Source: JBBDMC01 sp963826055
GTDB taxonomy: Bacteria; Pseudomonadota; Alphaproteobacteria; Rhizobiales; Kaistiaceae
Direction: 5' to 3'
NCBI GenBank assembly: GCA_963826055.1
Contig: CAWGVO010000018.1
Location: 372,001 to 436,000, forward strand
Length of the DNA: 64,000 nucleotides
Shown: positions 8,905-17,445 of the stretch, piece by piece
How positions within the stretch are numbered: the stretch's first letter is position 1
Layout of the letters: each line of letters starts with the position of its first letter
Notes under the pieces: generated by a model
What the model was told of the DNA's origin: nothing
The model's database searches: none
The model's input: the letters and a program-made list of their open reading frames with translations, nothing else
Made by a program: the position numbers and the translations under genes

Positions 8905-9666
8905 ATGGCTCTGGTCCACGAACCCGGCCTGGTACTGCTGCTCGGCCTCGTCCTTGCCATCGGCGCGCTCATCGGCAGCGTCGGCATCGGCGGACTGCTT
9001 CTCACGCCGACGCTCGTCGCCTTTGGCGGCCTCGGAATCCGGGAGGCGATCGCAACCGCGATGGCGAGCTTCATAGCGACCGGTCTCGTTGCTTTCGCCA
9101 TGTTTCGACGATCGAACGCAACGATCGAACGCCAGACGCTCCTGTTGGTGGCCGCGATGCCGGGCGCGCTGGCGGGTGCGGTCGCGCTTTGGTGGGTGCC
9201 GGAATGGATTGCCGTGCTGCTCCTGTCGCTGTTCATGGCGGTCACGGGACTGCGGCTCCTGTTCACCGCGCTCCGCGCTCGCCACTCTCCCGGCCCCTCG
9301 TCTCATGCGTCCGACGTTGCGGGACTGGGGGCGGTTGCCGGATTCTTCTCGGCGCTCACCGGCACCGGTGGGCCGATGGTGCTCGTGCCGTTGCTGTCGT
9401 GGCGAGGCTTCCCCGTGCCGGCCGCCATCGCGCTCGGTCAGCTCATCCAGTTGCCGATTGCAGCCGTGGCGACGCTGGGCAACTACGCGGCCGGCGAGGT
9501 CAATTTCGCTTTGGCTGCCATCATCGGCGTGTTGCTGGCGCCGGGGGTCGTTGCTGGCCGCTGGATGGCCGCAAGGCTTCCGCTCGTCGTCATGACGCGC
9601 GGCGTCGCCGGCCTCCTGATCGTCGCGGCCGGCTATCTGGCCTGGAGCCACCTTCCTTCCATGTAG
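8905..9666 (+). CDS. TSUP (TauE/SafE) family membrane permease
   Basis: The 253-residue protein is almost entirely hydrophobic, with about eight membrane segments and the repeated TSUP pattern: GSVGIGGLLLTPTLVAFG in the first half and GFFSALTGTGGPMVLVPLL in the second. TSUP proteins move sulfur-containing or small organic anions (for example sulfite, sulfoacetate or other carboxylates), often as exporters. It lies 22 bases after the 2-hydroxyacid dehydrogenase and is probably co-transcribed with it. The substrate is not visible from sequence. Confidence 0.88.
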   Translation: MALVHEPGLVLLLGLVLAIGALIGSVGIGGLLLTPTLVAFGGLGIREAIATAMASFIATGLVAFAMFRRSNATIERQTLLLVAAMPGALAGAVALWWVPEWIAVLLLSLFMAVTGLRLLFTALRARHSPGPSSHASDVAGLGAVAGFFSALTGTGGPMVLVPLLSWRGFPVPAAIALGQLIQLPIAAVATLGNYAAGEVNFALAAIIGVLLAPGVVAGRWMAARLPLVVMTRGVAGLLIVAAGYLAWSHLPSM

Positions 9667-9891
9667 CTCCGCACGCCGGCGGCCTCGGGGGCTCGCTTAT
9701 GGCAGCAGGGAGCGTTATCGTTCCTTGCAACCAATGGAGCCGTGCCGGCGTGCATCTGTCAAAGCGATCGCTCGTGCCCGCGCGGGTTTCTCGTTCCATG
9801 TTTGACAATCCGGGCACCCGCCATTTCCTGTCGCGATTGCCAGGAACGGATGTTGCATGGCGGATACGGGGATGGGAGTCTATGGATCGCA
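9667..9891 (+). promoter_or_regulatory. Intergenic region before the long catabolic operon
   Basis: No gene is supported in these 225 bases. A perfect -35 hexamer TTGACA occurs at 9802-9807, but no good -10 follows at 16-18 bases, so a sigma-70 promoter for the operon starting at 9892 is only possible. The operon may instead need an activator or read through from the permease gene. Confidence 0.3.
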
Positions 9892-10806
9892 ATGCTTAGA
9901 TTTGTCGGCCGGAAACTGGTCGAGGCCGTCCTTGTTGTAGTGTTCGTTTCGATTGTGACTTTTTCGCTCGTTGCTACCTCCGGCGACCTGGCGGTTGCGA
10001 TCGCGGGGGACGCCAGTGGCGAGGAAATCCAGCAGATACGCGAATATTACGGGCTCGATCGCAGCATCGTCGCGCGCTACTCCGATTGGGCGGGACGAGC
10101 CCTTCAGGGGGATTTTGGCACCTCGTTCTTCTCCAGGGAGAAAGTTACGACCCTGATCCTGGCCCGGTTGCCTGTCACGGCCATACTCGGCGTAATTTCG
10201 CTGGCGATCGCTCTGGCGATTGCCATTCCCTTGGGCACCGTTGCGGCGACCAGACCCGGTTCGTGGCTCGACCGCGGATGTCAGGCCATTGCGATATTCT
10301 GTCAGGCGATGCCCTCATTCTGGACGGGCTTGCTGATGATCATGCTGTTCGCCGTGAAGTTGCGTGTCCTGCCGGTATCCGGCAACGAGACGTGGAAGCA
10401 TTTCATCATGCCCAGCCTCGCGCTCGGGCTGTTCGTCATGCCCGTGTTGATGCGGCTGACGCGGGCCGGCATGGTCGAGGCGCTCTCGGCCGACTATGTG
10501 CGTACCGCCAGGGCAAAGGGGCTCCGTCGTGGCAAGATCCTGTTCAAGCACGCGCTGAGGAACGGCATTCTGCCGGTGGTGTCGGTGTCGGCGGTTGAGC
10601 TCGGTTTCCTGTTCGGTGGCACCGTGATCATCGAGACCGTATTTTCACTGAACGGTATCGGCCAGCTTGCCTGGAACAGCATCGTCCGGTCCGACTTTCG
10701 CGTCGTGCAGGCCATCGTCATGATCGTCGCGGTGGTATTCGTTGGCCTCAATCTTGCTGCCGACTTCATCAACGCTTTTCTGGATCCGCGAATCCGCCGG
10801 GAATGA
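9892..10806 (+). CDS. Opp/Dpp-type ABC permease (B subunit), importer 2
   Basis: This 304-residue permease starts at ATG 9892 with MLRFVGRKLVEAVLVVVF, which fits the first membrane span of the family; the open frame upstream is not hydrophobic and is left out. Family marks are QGDFGTSFFSREKV, the EAA loop TARAKGLRRGKILFKHALRNGILP, and the C-terminal FLDPRIRRE. It opens the long operon and is followed three bases later by its partner permease. Its binding protein is not adjacent; the one at 25630-27144 is the likely partner. Confidence 0.92.
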   Translation: MLRFVGRKLVEAVLVVVFVSIVTFSLVATSGDLAVAIAGDASGEEIQQIREYYGLDRSIVARYSDWAGRALQGDFGTSFFSREKVTTLILARLPVTAILGVISLAIALAIAIPLGTVAATRPGSWLDRGCQAIAIFCQAMPSFWTGLLMIMLFAVKLRVLPVSGNETWKHFIMPSLALGLFVMPVLMRLTRAGMVEALSADYVRTARAKGLRRGKILFKHALRNGILPVVSVSAVELGFLFGGTVIIETVFSLNGIGQLAWNSIVRSDFRVVQAIVMIVAVVFVGLNLAADFINAFLDPRIRRE

Positions 10807-10809
10807 ACG

Positions 10810-11694
10810 TTGGCCTACGCTTCGACCGATGAGGTGACGGTTTCCGTGCGCTCCGGTTTTTCCCGGGCCGCACGCAATCCCAGTTTTGTCATCGGCGCCG
10901 TCATTTGCCTGGCCTTCCTGTTCGTGGCCGTGTTCGCCGACCAACTGGCGCCCTACAGCCCCTACTCCCAGAGCCTGCTCAACCGCTTCAAGCCGCCGTT
11001 CTGGTATGCTGGCGCGAATCTCGATCACGTCCTCGGCACGGACGCGTACGGCCGCGACTACCTGTCGCGGCTGATATACGGGGCCCGGATTTCAATCATG
11101 GTCGGCGTCGGGGCGGCGACGGTCGGGGGCATCATCGGGACCACGATGGGCGTTCTCGCCGGATACTTTCGCGGCTGGACCGACTCGGTGATCTCCTTCC
11201 TGATCGCTTCGCGGCTCGCAATTCCGGGGCTGCTTTTCGCGCTTGCGGTGCTGCAGCTCACGGGGCCCGGCCTCGGCATCGTCATTCTGGTGCTCGCCCT
11301 CACCCACTGGGACCGGTTCGCGGTGGTGATGCGGACCGCGACCCTGCAGGTGCGCTCTCTGGACTATGTCGTCCGGGCCCGGGCGATGGGCGCCTCGACG
11401 CCCCGCATCCTGCTGCGTGAAATCTTCCCCAACGTCCTTGGAAGTTTCATCGTCGTCTTCACCTTCGAGATCGCGCAGACGCTGCTCGCGGCGGCCATGC
11501 TCAGCTTCCTCGGACTCGGTCTGCAGCCGCCCACGCCCTCGTGGGGCCTGATGATGTCAGAGGGCCGCTCGTGGATGCTCACCCATCCGTGGCTGATAAC
11601 CATCGCCGGCTCCACCCTGATGCTGCTGATCCTCGGCATCAACCTGGTCGGCGATGCGCTCCGCGATCTGCTTGCGCCGGAAGGAAAAGCATGA
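10810..11694 (+). CDS. Opp/Dpp-type ABC permease (C subunit), importer 2
   Basis: The 294-residue permease has a short cytoplasmic N terminus, a first span at about 27-45, LGTDAYGRDYLSRLIYGARIS, the EAA loop GASTPRILLREIFPN, and FLGLGLQPPTPSWG. The start used is TTG 10810, three bases past the stop of the B subunit and behind GGGAA; no ATG is available near it. Its end overlaps the ATPase gene by four bases (ATGA). Confidence 0.9.
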   Translation: MAYASTDEVTVSVRSGFSRAARNPSFVIGAVICLAFLFVAVFADQLAPYSPYSQSLLNRFKPPFWYAGANLDHVLGTDAYGRDYLSRLIYGARISIMVGVGAATVGGIIGTTMGVLAGYFRGWTDSVISFLIASRLAIPGLLFALAVLQLTGPGLGIVILVLALTHWDRFAVVMRTATLQVRSLDYVVRARAMGASTPRILLREIFPNVLGSFIVVFTFEIAQTLLAAAMLSFLGLGLQPPTPSWGLMMSEGRSWMLTHPWLITIAGSTLMLLILGINLVGDALRDLLAPEGKA

Positions 11695-13742
11695 CGGGCG
11701 ACGCACCGGTGGTCGAAGTAAAGGACCTGTCGGTGAGCTTCCCCGGCGTACCGGGAACATTGAAGGCCGTGCGGAACGTGAGCTTCAGCGTCGCGCGCGG
11801 CGAAACTCTGTGCATCGTCGGGGAAAGTGGCTGTGGCAAATCGCTCACCGCCCTCTCCCTGCTCGACCTGCTGCCGGCGGGTGCGCGGAAATCGGGTGAG
11901 ATACGCTTATCGGGAACCGATCTGTCGGCGATGGGGCTGAGCCAGATCGAGGACATCCGTGGCAGCCGGGTCAGCATGATCTTCCAGGACCCGATGACGG
12001 CGCTCAATCCCGTCTACACGATCGGCAACCAGCTTCTTGAAATCTTTCAGCGGCACCATCCGGGCTCGCGCGGCGGCGAGGCGATGCGGCGCGCCGTATC
12101 GCTCCTTCAGTTCTGCGGCATTTCCGACCCCGAGGCCCGCCTTCGCCAATACCCCCACCAACTTTCCGGAGGCCTGCGCCAGCGTGCCATGATCGCGATG
12201 GCGCTGATGAACAATCCCGAACTGCTGGTCGCCGACGAGCCGACCACGGCACTCGATGCGACGATCCAGTTCGAAATTCTCGACCTCCTGCGCCGCATCC
12301 AGCGCGAATTCCAGTCGTCGATCATCCTGATTACCCACGACCTCGGCATCGTTCGCCGCTTCGCCGACCGGGTGCTCGTGATGTACGCCGGCGAGGTCGT
12401 CGAGGCATCCGCCGTCGACGAGTTGTTCAGGTGGCCGCGACACCCGTACACGCGCGCCCTGATCTCCTGCATTCCCGGATACGAGGAGCCGGGCGACAGG
12501 CTGGGTTACTTGCCCGGCACAGTGCCGTCGCTGGTGGGAGAGCTAAGCGGCTGTCAGTTCCGCGGGCGATGTTCCGTCGCCGAGCCCCATTGCAGCGAAG
12601 CGATCCCGGTGCGGCCAATCGGAGAGCGCGGTTATTTCCGTTGCATCCATCCCGAGCCGCCATCGGCGCAGCCCATGCAGCCGCACGCGGAGGCGCGGCC
12701 GGTCCGTGAGACGGAGCACGCCGACGTACCGGCGATCGCCCTCAGGGATGTTGCCAAGCACTATGCGGTAAAGGCCGGGATATTTTCCCCGACGCGCCGC
12801 CTCGATGCCTTGCGTGGTGTCAGCCTGGAGGTGGAGCGCGGCGGCATCCTCGGTGTGGTCGGCGAAAGCGGCTGCGGAAAGTCGACCCTCGCCCGGCTGA
12901 TGCTCGGCCTTGAATTGCCGAGCGAGGGGAGCGCGCGGGTCTATGGGCGAGACCTCGGCGAGATGGGACGAATAGAACGCTCACGCATGATTCAACCGGT
13001 GTTCCAGGATCCCTATTCGTCCCTCAATCCGCGCCAGACGATCGAAACGCTCATCGGCAAGGCGCTCAGCATCCACGATGTCGGAACGGGCCCCGAACGC
13101 GAGCAAAAGATCACCGAGGTCATGGACAAATGCGGTCTGGCGCGTCGCCTGAGGCACGCGTATCCGGCGCAGCTTTCGGGCGGACAACGGCAGCGGGTCG
13201 CGATCGCAAGCGCGCTGATCCTGCGTCCCGATATCGTCGTCTGCGACGAACCGACGAGCGCGCTTGACGTCTCCGTGCAGGCGCAGGTGCTCAACCTGCT
13301 GCAGAGCCTTCAGGGCGAGTTTGGCCTGACCTACGTGCTGATCAGCCATGACCTTGCCGTCGTTCGCCACATGGCGAAGAGGGTCATCGTGATGTACCTC
13401 GGCAAGGTGGTCGAGGAGGGACCGGCGGAGGAGGTATTCGGGCACCCGCGCCACCCCTATTCCGAGCGGCTGCTCAAGACCTCAACCTCGCTGACCTTCG
13501 ACGATGATGGCGAGCGCAGCCCGACGAAAGCGAGCGAGTTTCCCAATCCGCTCTCCCCACCAAGCGGTTGCAGCTACCACCCGCGATGTCCGCACGCGCA
13601 GGCGATCTGCCGGGAGCAGGCGCCACCGGTCTGGTCAGAGAACGGCGTTTCGGTTGCTTGTCATTTCCACCTTGCGACCGCGGCAGCCTTGCCTGATCCG
13701 CATCTTCAGGGGCATCCCGCGCCGGCGGCGAGCCGGCACTAG
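11691..13742 (+). CDS. Fused dual ABC ATP-binding protein (D-F), importer 2
   Basis: The 683-residue protein carries both nucleotide-binding domains of an Opp/Dpp importer in one chain. Domain 1 has Walker A GESGCGKS (44-51), FQDPMTALNP, LSGGLRQRAMIAMAL and VADEPTTALD. Domain 2 has Walker A GESGCGKS (391-398), FQDPYSSLNP, LSGGQRQRVAIASAL and VCDEPTSALD. Each half has its own Cys-rich OppD/F tail (CQFRGRCSVAEPHC and CSYHPRCPHAQAIC). The ATG at 11691 overlaps the preceding stop; the longer open frame upstream lies inside the permease gene and was rejected. Confidence 0.93.
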   Translation: MTGDAPVVEVKDLSVSFPGVPGTLKAVRNVSFSVARGETLCIVGESGCGKSLTALSLLDLLPAGARKSGEIRLSGTDLSAMGLSQIEDIRGSRVSMIFQDPMTALNPVYTIGNQLLEIFQRHHPGSRGGEAMRRAVSLLQFCGISDPEARLRQYPHQLSGGLRQRAMIAMALMNNPELLVADEPTTALDATIQFEILDLLRRIQREFQSSIILITHDLGIVRRFADRVLVMYAGEVVEASAVDELFRWPRHPYTRALISCIPGYEEPGDRLGYLPGTVPSLVGELSGCQFRGRCSVAEPHCSEAIPVRPIGERGYFRCIHPEPPSAQPMQPHAEARPVRETEHADVPAIALRDVAKHYAVKAGIFSPTRRLDALRGVSLEVERGGILGVVGESGCGKSTLARLMLGLELPSEGSARVYGRDLGEMGRIERSRMIQPVFQDPYSSLNPRQTIETLIGKALSIHDVGTGPEREQKITEVMDKCGLARRLRHAYPAQLSGGQRQRVAIASALILRPDIVVCDEPTSALDVSVQAQVLNLLQSLQGEFGLTYVLISHDLAVVRHMAKRVIVMYLGKVVEEGPAEEVFGHPRHPYSERLLKTSTSLTFDDDGERSPTKASEFPNPLSPPSGCSYHPRCPHAQAICREQAPPVWSENGVSVACHFHLATAAALPDPHLQGHPAPAASRH

Positions 13743-13757
13743 GAGGCGGACGAGCGC

Positions 13758-14915
13758 ATGCAACCGATCAGGGTGAGCGCCAACTTCGAGGCCGGGCACA
13801 TAAAGGTGGTCGATTGCAGCGATCCCGCCAACATCAGGCTCGAGCTCCTCAGAGACAACGCTGCGGACTTCAAGCTCTCCTTCTACTTCCGGCTGACAGG
13901 CGCCAGGGACAAGGACTGCGTCATTCGGATCGTGAACGCCACCATCGAACGGCGTCTGCCGGAGCGCCTGGCGTCAATCCCGGATCCGTTCACCGGCTAC
14001 CGGGCATGCGCCACCTACGACCGCAAGAACTGGTTCAGGGTCGATACCGAGTTCGATGACACGGTGCTCACCATTCGCGTGAAGCCAAAGGCGAACGCCA
14101 TCTATCTCGCGCATTTCCCGCCCTATTCGCTTGAACGCACGGCCGACCTCGTCGCCGAGGTGGCCGCCGCGCCCAACACCGACGTCACGGTCATCGGCGA
14201 GAGCGTGGAGGGACGCGAGATCGACCTCATGCAGATCGGCGAAGCCGGCCCCGACAAGAAGAAGATCTGGTTCCTGACGCGCCAACACCCGGTCGAGACG
14301 CAGGGCCCCTTCTTCATCGAGGGCATGGTGAGGCGGCTCCTCGATACCGGCGATCCGCTGGTTCGGCATCTTCTCAGCAAGGCCGTCTTCTATGTCGCGC
14401 CGTGCATCAACCCGGACGGCGCTTTCCGCGGCAACACCAGGACCAACGCCGTCGGCGTCAATCTTAATCGCGAGTGGTCCGACCCCAGCCGCGACAAGGC
14501 CCCCGAGATATTTCACCTGCGCAACAAGATGCTGGAGATCGGCTGCGACTTCATGCTCGACGCCCACTCGGATGCCGAGCTGCCGTACAATTGGGTTGTC
14601 GGGCCGAGCGGAATCCCGGCCACACAGCCGCATTGGGACGACCTTCAGGAGCGCTTCCGCAACGCGTTCATGCGGGCCAATCCGGACTACCGGACCGGAA
14701 AGCCGCGGCCCGGCAGCGAAAAGAGCGACGCCCGGCTCTTCATGAGCTGGTACTGGGTGGCAGAGCAGTTCCGGTGCTTCACCATATTGCTCGAGCTGGT
14801 CTACAAGGATGCCGAGGACATGGTCGACGAGGTCACCGGCTTCACGCCGCAGCGCTGCATGGCCCTCGGGCGTGCCAGCCTCGATGCGTTGAACGCGATC
14901 ATCGACGACCTCTAG
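13758..14915 (+). CDS. M14-family zinc carboxypeptidase
   Basis: This 385-residue protein has an N-terminal beta-rich domain of about 120 residues followed by an M14 carboxypeptidase fold, the layout of the cytosolic carboxypeptidase (CCP/Nna1-like) subfamily. Zinc ligands appear as His177 and Glu180 in RQHPVET (family HPxE) and His270 in LDAHSD. Substrate-binding elements NPDG (218-221) and NLNREW (235-240) are present, and Glu346 in ILLELVYKD is the likely general base. There is no signal peptide, so it acts in the cytoplasm, presumably trimming a C-terminal residue or amide group from the imported compound. It follows the importer ATPase by 15 bases, behind GGAGG. Confidence 0.88.
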   Translation: MQPIRVSANFEAGHIKVVDCSDPANIRLELLRDNAADFKLSFYFRLTGARDKDCVIRIVNATIERRLPERLASIPDPFTGYRACATYDRKNWFRVDTEFDDTVLTIRVKPKANAIYLAHFPPYSLERTADLVAEVAAAPNTDVTVIGESVEGREIDLMQIGEAGPDKKKIWFLTRQHPVETQGPFFIEGMVRRLLDTGDPLVRHLLSKAVFYVAPCINPDGAFRGNTRTNAVGVNLNREWSDPSRDKAPEIFHLRNKMLEIGCDFMLDAHSDAELPYNWVVGPSGIPATQPHWDDLQERFRNAFMRANPDYRTGKPRPGSEKSDARLFMSWYWVAEQFRCFTILLELVYKDAEDMVDEVTGFTPQRCMALGRASLDALNAIIDDL

Positions 14916-14944
14916 GACGAGCGCCTCATACAAGGAAAACGGCG

Positions 14945-15863
14945 ATGGACAAGGATACGGTCAACTGGCGAGGCCCGATGACGGCCATCGTCACTCCCTT
15001 CTCCGAAGGCGGCAGCATCGACGAGCACCTGTTCCATCGCGTCGTCGAGCAGCAGATCCGCGACGGCGTGACCGGGATCGTCGTCGGCGGCTGCACGGGC
15101 GAGTTCTGGGCCATGAGCCACGCCGAGCGAAAGCACCTGCATCGCTTGTGTGTGGCGATCGTCGATCACCGCGTGCCGGTCATCGCCGGAACATCGGCGG
15201 TGCAGACCAGGGATGCGATCGACCTCACCGCGGACGCACAGGAAGCAGGCTGCGACGGCGCGATGGTGATGCCGCCCTGGTTCGTCAAATTGCCGGCCGC
15301 CGACATCATCGCGCACTACAAGGCGATCTCGGACGCAGTCAGCCTTTCCGCTGATGGCCTATAACATCCCCTCTTCCAACACCAACGCGCTCTTGCCCGA
15401 CACGGTCGACCGCCTCGCGGACCTGGAAACGGTGGTCGCGATCAAGGAGAGCTCTTTCGACTATCGCAACTTTGCCAAGACAGCGATGCGTGTCGCCGAT
15501 CGGCTTCGCATCTTCGGCCCGATCGGGCTCTTCGGCCATTCGGCCATTCAGCTCGGCGCCTGCGGATCGGTCGGCGTAATGCATCATTTCTGGGGCCGCG
15601 GGCCCACCGAACTGAATGACGCCTTCTTCAACGGCGATTTCGACACGGCCCTCCGCCTTCAACGAACGTCCGAGGCGCTGTTCGACCTGCTGACGGCCAA
15701 TGGCCGCAACATGTACGCTTCGATCAAGTCCTGCATGCAGATCGTCGGCAATTCCGGCGGCTTCCCGCGGCGTCCGTTGCTGCCGTGCGGGCCGGACGAC
15801 GAGCGCCTTCTGCGCAAGGGCCTGGAAAAGCTGGGCCTCGGCCGCATGCCGGAGGTCGCGTGA
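14945..15863 (+). pseudogene. DapA/NAL-family lyase (dihydrodipicolinate synthase-like); frameshifted
   Basis: Repaired, this is a 305-residue class I aldolase-type enzyme that forms a Schiff base. The first frame starts at ATG 14945 behind AAGGA and has GGCTGEFWAMS, the family GxTGE motif. It breaks after DAVSL. The second frame supplies PLMAYNIPSSN (catalytic Tyr) and VAIKESS (Schiff-base Lys). Removing one T of the TTT at 15345-15347 restores SLPLMAYNIP. Family members act on 2-keto acids, for example N-acetylneuraminate lyase, 2-keto-3-deoxygluconate aldolase, or the hydroxyproline-pathway deaminase. An aldehyde dehydrogenase follows, which would suit an aldehyde or semialdehyde product. 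The substrate is unknown. Confidence 0.85.
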
Positions 15864-15942
15864 AATCCGCCCGCATTGACGTTCCAAATAGCCGAAGGCT
15901 AATTTCGCCCACAGCCTGACCAGAGAGAGCGACACCCCCGAA

Positions 15943-17397
15943 ATGCAGACCGGAGCACAGTGGATCGGCAAGGAATGGCTGGTTGCACCCAGCCAGGCCT
16001 CGGCGGAAAGCGTCAGTCCCGCAACCGGTGAGGTCGTGGGCAAGGTTCCGTTCGGCGGGCGGGCGGAAGCCCAGGCCGCGATCGCGGCGGCGCGCGACGC
16101 TTTCGACCACAGCGCCTGGTCCCAGTCTCCGCGGTTGCGCGCCGAGGTGATGTTTCAGGTTTGCGACATCATCGACAGTCGCGCCGACAAGATCGCCCGC
16201 ATCCTCAGCTTCGAGACCGGGAAGCTCCTGAAGGTCGCGCGGATCGAGCTCGCGGCGCTGACGTCGGAAATGCGTTACTACGCCGGTCTGGTGCGAGCGC
16301 TATCCGGTCGCGTGATCGAGGTCGGGCCTGGCCAATACTCGTTGCTGCTGCGCGAGCCGGCGGGCGTCGCCGGCATCATCGTGCCCTGGAACGCGCCCGG
16401 AATCCTGCTCGCCCGCTCCCTCGGACCGGCGATGGCCGTCGGCTGCACGACCGTTCTGAAGCCGGCGTCCCAATCGACGCTCTTCCACACCGCGGTCATG
16501 GAGTGCTTCCGCGAGGTCGACCGGTTACCTCCGGGCGTCGTCAATTCCGTTTCGGAAGTCGGGATCGAGGCCTCGCAGGAAATCGTCCGCTCGGCCGATG
16601 TCGACGTGATCAGCTACACCGGCAGTTCCAAGGTCGGCAAACAGATCATGGCCGACGCGGCAGCCACCCTGAAACGGCTGGTCCTCGAGCTTGGCGGCAA
16701 GGCGCCGGCGATCATCCTCGAGGACGCGGACCTTGACGTCGCCATCCCGAAGCTGGCGGCCGCGGGCATGATCCTGTGCGGTCAGCAATGCACCGCGGTC
16801 AACCGTGTGCTGGTCGTGGAGCCGATCTACAAAAAGGTCGTGGAGGCCCTGTCGCACGCGTTGGCTTCCATGAAGGTCGGTCACATCGATCGCGACGAGA
16901 CCGAGCTCGGTCCGATGATCAACCGTGCCAGCCGCGATCGGATCGACCGGCTGGTCGGCGAAGCGGAGGGCATGGGCAGGGCCATTCTTCGCGGCAGGCC
17001 CCTTGGCGACGGCTTCGCTGCCGGCGCCTACCAGCAACCGAGCCTGATCTCGGTCGAGGATCCGAACTCGCATTTCGTACAGGAAGAGTTCTTCGGGCCG
17101 GTGGTCAATATCGAGATGGTCTCCGACGACGCGGACGCTGTTCGCAAGGCAAACGCCACGCGCTACGGGCTGTCGGCCAGCGTGTGGACGCGGGACCTGG
17201 CGCGCGCCCATCGCCTGGCGCGGACCATCAAGTCGGGCACCGTGTGGATCAACGACCACAATCGCCTTATCCCCGAGGTCGAGACGGGCGGGCGTGGCGA
17301 TAGCGGCATCGGGCGCCTCCACGGCGTCGAGGGTCTCAACGAGTTCCTTGAGACGAAACACGTCTTTCAGGATCACGGCGCCCCAATTCAACCGTAG
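15943..17397 (+). CDS. NAD(P)-dependent aldehyde dehydrogenase
   Basis: A 484-residue member of the aldehyde dehydrogenase superfamily, oxidising an aldehyde to the acid. The oxyanion Asn150 (VPWNAPGIL), the general-base Glu249 (LELGGKAPAI), and the catalytic Cys283 (GQQCTAVNRV) are all present, and EEFFGPV marks the oligomerisation half. It lies 79 bases after the DapA homologue and 48 before the ThDP enzyme; both could produce its aldehyde. By sequence it is a general ALDH of the betaine/benzaldehyde type, and its substrate cannot be named. Confidence 0.93.
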   Translation: MQTGAQWIGKEWLVAPSQASAESVSPATGEVVGKVPFGGRAEAQAAIAAARDAFDHSAWSQSPRLRAEVMFQVCDIIDSRADKIARILSFETGKLLKVARIELAALTSEMRYYAGLVRALSGRVIEVGPGQYSLLLREPAGVAGIIVPWNAPGILLARSLGPAMAVGCTTVLKPASQSTLFHTAVMECFREVDRLPPGVVNSVSEVGIEASQEIVRSADVDVISYTGSSKVGKQIMADAAATLKRLVLELGGKAPAIILEDADLDVAIPKLAAAGMILCGQQCTAVNRVLVVEPIYKKVVEALSHALASMKVGHIDRDETELGPMINRASRDRIDRLVGEAEGMGRAILRGRPLGDGFAAGAYQQPSLISVEDPNSHFVQEEFFGPVVNIEMVSDDADAVRKANATRYGLSASVWTRDLARAHRLARTIKSGTVWINDHNRLIPEVETGGRGDSGIGRLHGVEGLNEFLETKHVFQDHGAPIQP

Positions 17398-17445
17398 AGC
17401 GGCAACTCCCCAGGCCTGGGCCTCCTGCGGACAGAAAGGATTTTC

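Noticed and set aside
15345..15347. Programmed ribosomal frameshifting as an explanation for the frame breaks
   Set aside because: The sites share no slippery motif, stem-loop or direction, and the families involved are not known to use it. Indel error explains all of them more simply.
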